A stretch of 64,000 nucleotides of DNA from Leifsonia sp. TF02-11 (GTDB lineage Bacteria; Actinomycetota; Actinomycetes; Actinomycetales; Microbacteriaceae): contig NZ_JAGEKP010000015.1 in the NCBI RefSeq assembly GCF_017565305.1, positions 144,884-208,883 of the forward strand. Direction: 5' to 3'. Positions within the stretch are counted from its first letter, which is position 1. The number at the start of each line of letters is the position of its first letter. The translations under genes were made by a program, and so were the position numbers. Below the pieces are notes generated by a model. That model was not told the DNA's origin. It saw only the letters and a list, made by a program, of their open reading frames with translations, and made no database searches. Shown here in pieces: positions 59,206-64,000 of the stretch.

Positions 59206-62200
59206 TCAGGAGCGGATCAGGGCAGAGGGAGTGAGGAGCTCCACCTGCTCCAGCGGCAGCGGTGTCAACGCCGTCAACCGCCACCAGCGGGCCGGAGTGG
59301 ACAGGGCGGCCGGGGCGAACACGCGCAGCTGATGCGCCCAGGCGTACTCCTCGTCGCGTTCGTCGGCGACGCTCCACGCGATACCGTCGGCGCTGCGCTC
59401 GAGCCGCCACGCATAGCGGCCGGGCTCGGCGAGCGTCAGCGTCGTCAGCTCGGGTGCGGCTGCCTCCCGCAGCTCCCACGTCACGCACGCGCCGGCGGCC
59501 AGCTCGACGGTCGTGGCACCGATGTCGTCGGTGAGCGCGGCAGCAGCGGGCCCTGCGTCGGACGCGACCCGCGCGTCCCGCAGGGCGTCATCGAGCAACG
59601 GGAGGTCGTGGTCGCTCAGCGACGACGGACGTGCCTCCGGCGATGCGCCCCAGGCCGACGGCTCCGGTCCCATCGTGAAGACGAGGCGCGCGTCCCGCGC
59701 GATCCGCGCGTGCGGGATCGCCAGCGACTCCCACGGCTCGCCGTCCAGGGTCAGCGACTGCACGTAGACGTTCTCCGGAGCCTGGTTCTCCGCCACGATC
59801 TCGAGTGTTCCCGCACCGGGGATGTCGACCGTCAGGCGGGGGAAGAGCGGCGACCCGACGACGTACTCGCCGGATCCCGGCGCGAGGGGATAGAGCCCCA
59901 TCGCCGAGAAGAGCCACCAGGCCGACATCTCGCCGTTGTCCTCGTCGCCCGGGTAGCCCTGGCCGATCTCGGACCCGGTGAAGAGCCGCGCGAGCGACTC
60001 CCGCACCAGGGCCTGCAACCGGTGCGGCGCTCCCGCGAACGCGTACATGTACGGGACGTGGTGGGCCGGCTGGTTGGAGAGGCCGAACATCCCCAGCCGG
60101 ATGTCGCGCGCCTCCGTCATCTCGTGGATGACCGACGGGTAGGTGCCCCGCAGTTCCTCCCGTGCCGTCTCCGGAGTCGAGAAGTAGGCGTCGAGCAGGC
60201 GGGCGAGGCCCTGCGGCCCGCCGTGGAGGTGCGCGAGCCCTGCGCCGTCGTGGGGAGCGCTCACGGCCATGCCCCAGGCGTTCGTCTCGGTGTACCCGCC
60301 GCCCCAGACCGCGGGGTCGAAGGGTTCCTCCCAGTCACCCTCCGGCGTGCGGGAGCGCAGGAAGCCGGTCGCCGGGTCGAACAGCCTGCGGTAGGCGAGC
60401 GCTCGGGAGTGGAAGTACCGGGCCTCCGCATCGAGCCGGGAGCGGCGCTCGCCGCCCGTCGGCGCCAGCCGGGCGAGTGCCGTCGCCTGCACCCAGAGGC
60501 CGAAGTCGTTGATCGCCCCCTCGACGGTCCAGGAGAGACCCTCGTCGAGATCGTTCGCGACGTAGCCGCGATACAGCGTCGAGCGGAGGCCCTTGCGTCC
60601 GGTGAAACGGCTCGGCGGGTGGACGGTCGCATTGCGCAACGCGGCGTCGTACGCGTGCGCGGCGTCGAATCCGGGGGCGTGCTTCGTCACGGCGTCGGCC
60701 GAAATCACGTCGAAGCTGGTGCCCACCATGGCGTCGAGATAGCCCGGGGCGCTCCACCGCGCGGTCCAGCCGCCGTCGCGGTAGTGCTGGAGGAAGCCGT
60801 CGAGCAGATCGCCGACCCGGTCGGGCGCGAACAGCAGATAACCGGGCCAGGAGGTGCGATAGGTGTCCCAGAAACCATTGTTGGCGTACATGCGGCCGGA
60901 ACGCACGGCGGATCGGCTGCGGTCGGGGCCATCCTCCTCCGCGACGTCGAGGAACGGGCTGGCGTAGCGCTCGTGCTGGCCCGACCCCTCGGTGAGCGCA
61001 GTCGGGTAGAGGAAGAGGCGGTAGAGGTTGGAGTAGAGGGTGACCAGTTGGTCGTCCGTCGCCCCGTCGACCCGCACGCGCGACAGCAGCGCGTTCCAGG
61101 CGCGCTTCGCCGACGTCGCGACGTCGTCGACGCCGCGCGAGGGCGGCAGCTCCGTCTCGCGTGTGGCGCGGGCTTCCGCTGCGCCGATCCAGGAGGTGCC
61201 GACGCGCACGGTGATCGACCCGTCCGCGTCGGGTCGCACACGCAGGACGGCGCTGTCGGGCGCGCCGCCGATACCGGGCACGACGGAGGCCTCCACGGTG
61301 CGCCCCGACACGACCGCGTCGAAGTAGAGGCGCGGGAGGCGGCTCGTGTGCGGGCCGCGACTGTCGACGTAGCCGCAGACGGCCTGCGGCGTGCCGGGAT
61401 CGAACACGTAGGCGCCGCCGTCCAGGCGGTCGAACACGAGGCGTGCCTCTGCAGTGCCGGCGCCCAGCTCGAAGCGGAAGATCGCCCCGTGATCGGTCGC
61501 GGCCACCTCGGCCGCCGTGCCGTCGGCCAGTCGCACCCCATAGCGGTGCGGGCGCGCGCTCTCATCGTCGTGGTCGAATGCGGCGCCTGCCGGATCGGGT
61601 TCGCCGGGCCCGCGCGACGCCGACAGCAGCAGCACGCCGCGATCGCCCACCCAGAGGCTCGGCGTGTGGGAGATCGCCAGCCCGCGCAGTCGGGGCAGCC
61701 TGCCGTGCTCCGAGTGCTGATTCCAGGCGTAGTTCCAGTGCGCGTTCGCGGTGTCGGTCATCGGCGTCACCAGGGTGAAGCCGTGGGGGAGGCCAGCGAA
61801 CGGCATGGTGTTGCCCCGGGAGGCCGTCGGCGACGACTGTGTGCCGCGTGTGGTGAGGACGAGGTCGGCGGGGGAGGCGGCCGACGGCAGCCGCCGAGCC
61901 GGAACGATCGCGACGCCGTCGACCCACGCGGTGAGCTCGCCGGAGGTCGGCCCGGTCGGCGCCGGTGCGTCGACCACGACCTCGATCGCGACGACCCGGC
62001 GGCCGGCGTGGGCCGCGAGCGGGAGGCGGCGGAGGTTCCACTGGTCGGGCGTGAGGGCGGCGCGCTCGAGCGACGCCCTCGCCGACGCCGGGAGGCCGTA
62101 CTGGTCGGCGGGATCCGACTCCAGCAGCCGGGTGCCGTCGTCGAAGAGCAGGTCGACCGCGATGGCCGATGCGCGGAAGGCGTCGGCGATCTCTGCGGAG

Positions 62201-62406
62201 TGGTCGAAGGCGGGGAGGACGGCGTAGCGCAGTTCATCGTCGTCGCCGAGCACGGTCCTCTCCTCGCGCAGCACGGTGCGGTCGAGCACGGCGACCGACG
62301 CCGGCCAGGAGGCGCGGAGCGGGGAGTCCGTGAGCAGACCGGCCCCGGCCGCGGCGGCCGGGGCACGCTCGGGGCCGGGTGACGGAGAGAGGATCACGCG
62401 GGTCAT
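59206..62406 (-). CDS. GH92-family alpha-mannosidase
   Basis: A 1066-residue glycoside hydrolase. GH92 landmarks are NTMPFAGLPHGFTLVTPMTD, NNGFWDTYRTSWPGYLLFAP, YLDAMVGTSFDVISADAVTK, AWGMAVSAPHDGAGL, NQPAHHVPYMYAFAGAP, and GYPGDEDNGEMSAWWLFSAM with the catalytic acidic residue near the end of the barrel. These calcium-dependent enzymes remove terminal alpha-mannose. No signal peptide is present, so it would act on imported oligosaccharides. GGAGC precedes the ATG at 62406. The C-terminal 200 residues may form an extra beta-sandwich. It is divergent from the binding-protein gene across the LacI operator. Confidence 0.92.
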   Translation of the reverse strand: MTRVILSPSPGPERAPAAAAGAGLLTDSPLRASWPASVAVLDRTVLREERTVLGDDDELRYAVLPAFDHSAEIADAFRASAIAVDLLFDDGTRLLESDPADQYGLPASARASLERAALTPDQWNLRRLPLAAHAGRRVVAIEVVVDAPAPTGPTSGELTAWVDGVAIVPARRLPSAASPADLVLTTRGTQSSPTASRGNTMPFAGLPHGFTLVTPMTDTANAHWNYAWNQHSEHGRLPRLRGLAISHTPSLWVGDRGVLLLSASRGPGEPDPAGAAFDHDDESARPHRYGVRLADGTAAEVAATDHGAIFRFELGAGTAEARLVFDRLDGGAYVFDPGTPQAVCGYVDSRGPHTSRLPRLYFDAVVSGRTVEASVVPGIGGAPDSAVLRVRPDADGSITVRVGTSWIGAAEARATRETELPPSRGVDDVATSAKRAWNALLSRVRVDGATDDQLVTLYSNLYRLFLYPTALTEGSGQHERYASPFLDVAEEDGPDRSRSAVRSGRMYANNGFWDTYRTSWPGYLLFAPDRVGDLLDGFLQHYRDGGWTARWSAPGYLDAMVGTSFDVISADAVTKHAPGFDAAHAYDAALRNATVHPPSRFTGRKGLRSTLYRGYVANDLDEGLSWTVEGAINDFGLWVQATALARLAPTGGERRSRLDAEARYFHSRALAYRRLFDPATGFLRSRTPEGDWEEPFDPAVWGGGYTETNAWGMAVSAPHDGAGLAHLHGGPQGLARLLDAYFSTPETAREELRGTYPSVIHEMTEARDIRLGMFGLSNQPAHHVPYMYAFAGAPHRLQALVRESLARLFTGSEIGQGYPGDEDNGEMSAWWLFSAMGLYPLAPGSGEYVVGSPLFPRLTVDIPGAGTLEIVAENQAPENVYVQSLTLDGEPWESLAIPHARIARDARLVFTMGPEPSAWGASPEARPSSLSDHDLPLLDDALRDARVASDAGPAAAALTDDIGATTVELAAGACVTWELREAAAPELTTLTLAEPGRYAWRLERSADGIAWSVADERDEEYAWAHQLRVFAPAALSTPARWWRLTALTPLPLEQVELLTPSALIRS

Positions 62407-62487
62407 CGTCGGCTGCTCCTTCGGGGCTCTTCGATCCGCGACTTGACACGTCGGACCGAAATCGTCATGCTTCATCTTGTCGATGAT

Positions 62488-62497
62488 AAAGCGCTTT
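62488..62497. promoter_or_regulatory. LacI operator between alpha-mannosidase and binding-protein genes
   Basis: AAAGCGCTTT within GATAAAGCGCTTTGGCAA, a near-copy of the 57971 site. It stands 82 nt from the mannosidase start and 85 nt from the binding-protein start, placed to control both. Confidence 0.72.
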
Positions 62498-62581
62498 GGC
62501 AAACAGTTTCCCGGAAGCCACAGCCCGCGGACAGCCGAAGCGCGTCGACGGAACCCTGAACACCAATGAAAGGTTTCAAAG

Positions 62582-63943
62582 ATGAGACTCACCCGGATCG
62601 CCGCGACGGCCGCCGGCATCGCCACCGTCGCGCTCGTCGCCTCCCTCGCCGGCTGCTCCGCCAGCCCGAGCGCCGAGGGCAGCGCGGTCGAGCTCGTGAT
62701 CGGCAACCAGCCCGCAGCGTCGCAGACCGCCGAGCTCGCCCTCTTCACGGAGCAGGTCGCCGCCTTCAAGAAGCTGCACCCGAAGTGGAAGATCAGCACG
62801 AGCGAGACCGGATGGGACTCGCAGACGTTCCAGGCCAAGCTCGCAGGAGGCGACCTCCCGACGGTGATCGGCGTGCCGTTCACCGAGATGGCCGGCCTGA
62901 TCAAGCGCGGCCAGGTCGCCGACATCACCGCGTCGCTCGACAAGGCCGGCGTGAAGGACGAGCTCAACTCGTCGATGGTCGACCTGGCGAGCAAGGACGG
63001 CAAGACCTACGGCATCCCGACCTCGGCCTACGCGCTCGGGCTCGCGTACAACCGCGACCTCTTCACCCAGGCCGGCCTCGACCCCGACAAGCCCCCGACG
63101 ACGTGGAACGACGTGCGCACGGCGGCCAAGGCCATCACCGAAACGACCGGCCAGACGGGCTTCTCGCAGCTGACCAAGGACAACATGGGCGGCTGGATCC
63201 TCACCGCGGAGACCTACACGCGCGGCGGCGCCATGGAGAACGCCGCGGGGACGAAGGCGACCTTCGACGCCGCGCCCACCAAGGACGCCCTCAGCTTCCT
63301 GAGCGACCTCCGCTGGACGGACCGCTCGATGGGGGCGAACGCGCTCGTCGGCATCTCCGACATCGCGCAGGACTTCGCGGCCGGACACGTCGGCATGTTC
63401 GTCATCCAGTCCGACGCGTTCGGCACGCTCACGCAGCAGCTGAAGATGGCGCCGAAGGCGTTCGGCTTCGCCGCGCTGCCCACCGTGACGGCGTCGGAGA
63501 AGCCGGTCACCCTCTCCGGCGGCAACATCGAGATCGTGAACCCGAAGGCGTCCGACGCCCAGAAGGAGGCAGCGGTCGACTGGATCAAGTACGTCTACCT
63601 CGACAAGTACACCGACAAGGGCAACGCGGTGAAGGCCGCGGAGGCCGCCGCCGCGCAGGGCGCCCCCGTCGCGATCCCGGGGCTCTCGGCCGTGAGCGAC
63701 GCGAAGTACTCGCAGTACCTCGGCTGGGTGTCCGGCGTGAACAACGTCCCGGTCGACAACTTCAAGCCCTACCTCGACCGTGCCGCCACGCAGACGGTCA
63801 AGGCGGAGCCGCCGGTGAACGCGCAGGACGTGTACGCCGCGCTCGATCCGGTGGTCCAGGCCGTGCTCACCGACCGGAACGCCGACATCGACGCGCTCCT
63901 GAAGAACGCAGCGGCGACGGTCCAGGGCAAGCTGGGCCGCTGA
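62582..63943 (+). CDS. Sugar ABC transporter substrate-binding lipoprotein (family 1)
   Basis: A 453-residue MalE-like lipoprotein. The signal ends in the lipobox VASLAGCSAS. VAAFKKLHPKWKISTS, FQAKLAGGDLPTVIGVPF, YGIPTSAYALGLAYNRDLF and GLDPDKPPTTWNDV are family 1 landmarks. With a GH92 mannosidase alongside, alpha-mannosides or manno-oligosaccharides are the likely ligand. GAAAGG precedes the ATG. The permease genes are expected beyond the window. Confidence 0.92.
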   Translation: MRLTRIAATAAGIATVALVASLAGCSASPSAEGSAVELVIGNQPAASQTAELALFTEQVAAFKKLHPKWKISTSETGWDSQTFQAKLAGGDLPTVIGVPFTEMAGLIKRGQVADITASLDKAGVKDELNSSMVDLASKDGKTYGIPTSAYALGLAYNRDLFTQAGLDPDKPPTTWNDVRTAAKAITETTGQTGFSQLTKDNMGGWILTAETYTRGGAMENAAGTKATFDAAPTKDALSFLSDLRWTDRSMGANALVGISDIAQDFAAGHVGMFVIQSDAFGTLTQQLKMAPKAFGFAALPTVTASEKPVTLSGGNIEIVNPKASDAQKEAAVDWIKYVYLDKYTDKGNAVKAAEAAAAQGAPVAIPGLSAVSDAKYSQYLGWVSGVNNVPVDNFKPYLDRAATQTVKAEPPVNAQDVYAALDPVVQAVLTDRNADIDALLKNAAATVQGKLGR

Positions 63944-63949
63944 GAGACG

Positions 63950-63988
63950 GGCTCCGGCGGCGACGCGACCGGGCTCGCCGCCGGAGCC
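63950..63988 (+). other. Hairpin after the binding-protein gene at the window end
   Basis: GGCTCCGGCGGCGA (63950-63963) pairs perfectly over 14 bp with TCGCCGCCGGAGCC (63975-63988), 6 nt after the stop, with an 11-nt loop. It resembles the hairpins after the other two binding-protein genes and probably protects the upstream message. Confidence 0.65.
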
Positions 63989-64000
63989 TCCCCACCCCCC

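Noticed and set aside
59332..62382. 1016-codon plus-strand frame opposite the GH92 gene
   Set aside because: Repetitive arginine/glycine composition without motifs; the minus frame has GH92 landmarks along its whole length.

Overview
The window is G+C-rich, with actinobacterial features throughout: GTG starts, 1- or 4-nt gene overlaps, TANNNT-type -10 boxes and actinobacterial protein families. The SCO6880-type conjugation locus, the DUF4913 protein and the sugar-catabolic clusters suggest a member of the Actinomycetes, perhaps Microbacteriaceae. That placement is inference. Four blocks can be separated.

1-15.1 kb is the distal part of an integrative conjugative element. It holds a MobF-type relaxase/helicase (5' end outside the window), an AbiEi/AbiEii type IV toxin-antitoxin pair, SSB, a DUF4913 protein, an HNH-like protein, and a tightly coupled minus-strand transfer operon: VirD4-like coupling protein, ParA-like ATPase, VirB4-like ATPase, SCO6880 family protein, TrbL/VirB6-like membrane protein, small two-helix membrane protein, M23 peptidase and a VirB8-like anchor. 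A small winged-helix regulator diverges from this operon across a region of nested palindromes. A decayed fragment of an FMN-dependent alpha-hydroxy-acid dehydrogenase follows.

16.0-33.9 kb is a myo-inositol (or related cyclitol) catabolic regulon. On the minus strand are a transaldolase-family protein, a Gfo/Idh/MocA dehydrogenase and a thioesterase. On the plus strand are iolC, a Cgl0158-like barrel protein, iolA, iolB, iolD, a TIM-barrel isomerase, a HutC-type GntR regulator, a second dehydrogenase and a second TIM-barrel isomerase. An MFS exporter and a three-gene sugar ABC importer complete the block. A recurring motif, TGWYNNNACA, at the promoters of this block looks like the GntR operator. 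No canonical iolE is visible.

34.07-56.79 kb is a composite genomic island in a tRNA-Ser(GCU) gene. Three copies of the tRNA 3' end (34140, 39874, 56767) mark two tandem segments. The first, 5.7 kb, carries a tyrosine integrase, paired TTTGCCCACA repeats near both ends, an HTH pseudogene with a nonsense codon, a HEPN + nucleoside-deoxyribosyltransferase-like gene pair and a large protein with a C-terminal RNxxxH HEPN motif. This looks like an uncharacterised defence cargo. The second, 17 kb, is a sialic-acid scavenging locus: a secreted sialidase with two LamG-like modules, an Opp/Dpp-type importer with a fused permease-ATPase, nanA, nanK, nanE, a DUF4862 protein, a decayed nagB, three consecutive Gfo/Idh/MocA oxidoreductases and an FCD-type GntR regulator. 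A shared promoter element links nanA, the importer and the sialidase.

56.8-64 kb is chromosomal sequence beyond the island. It holds a LacI regulator, a family VIII-like serine hydrolase, a large GH92 alpha-mannosidase without a signal peptide and a sugar-binding lipoprotein. Identical AAAGCGCTTT operators at the two divergent promoters suggest a mannoside-utilisation regulon continuing past the window.
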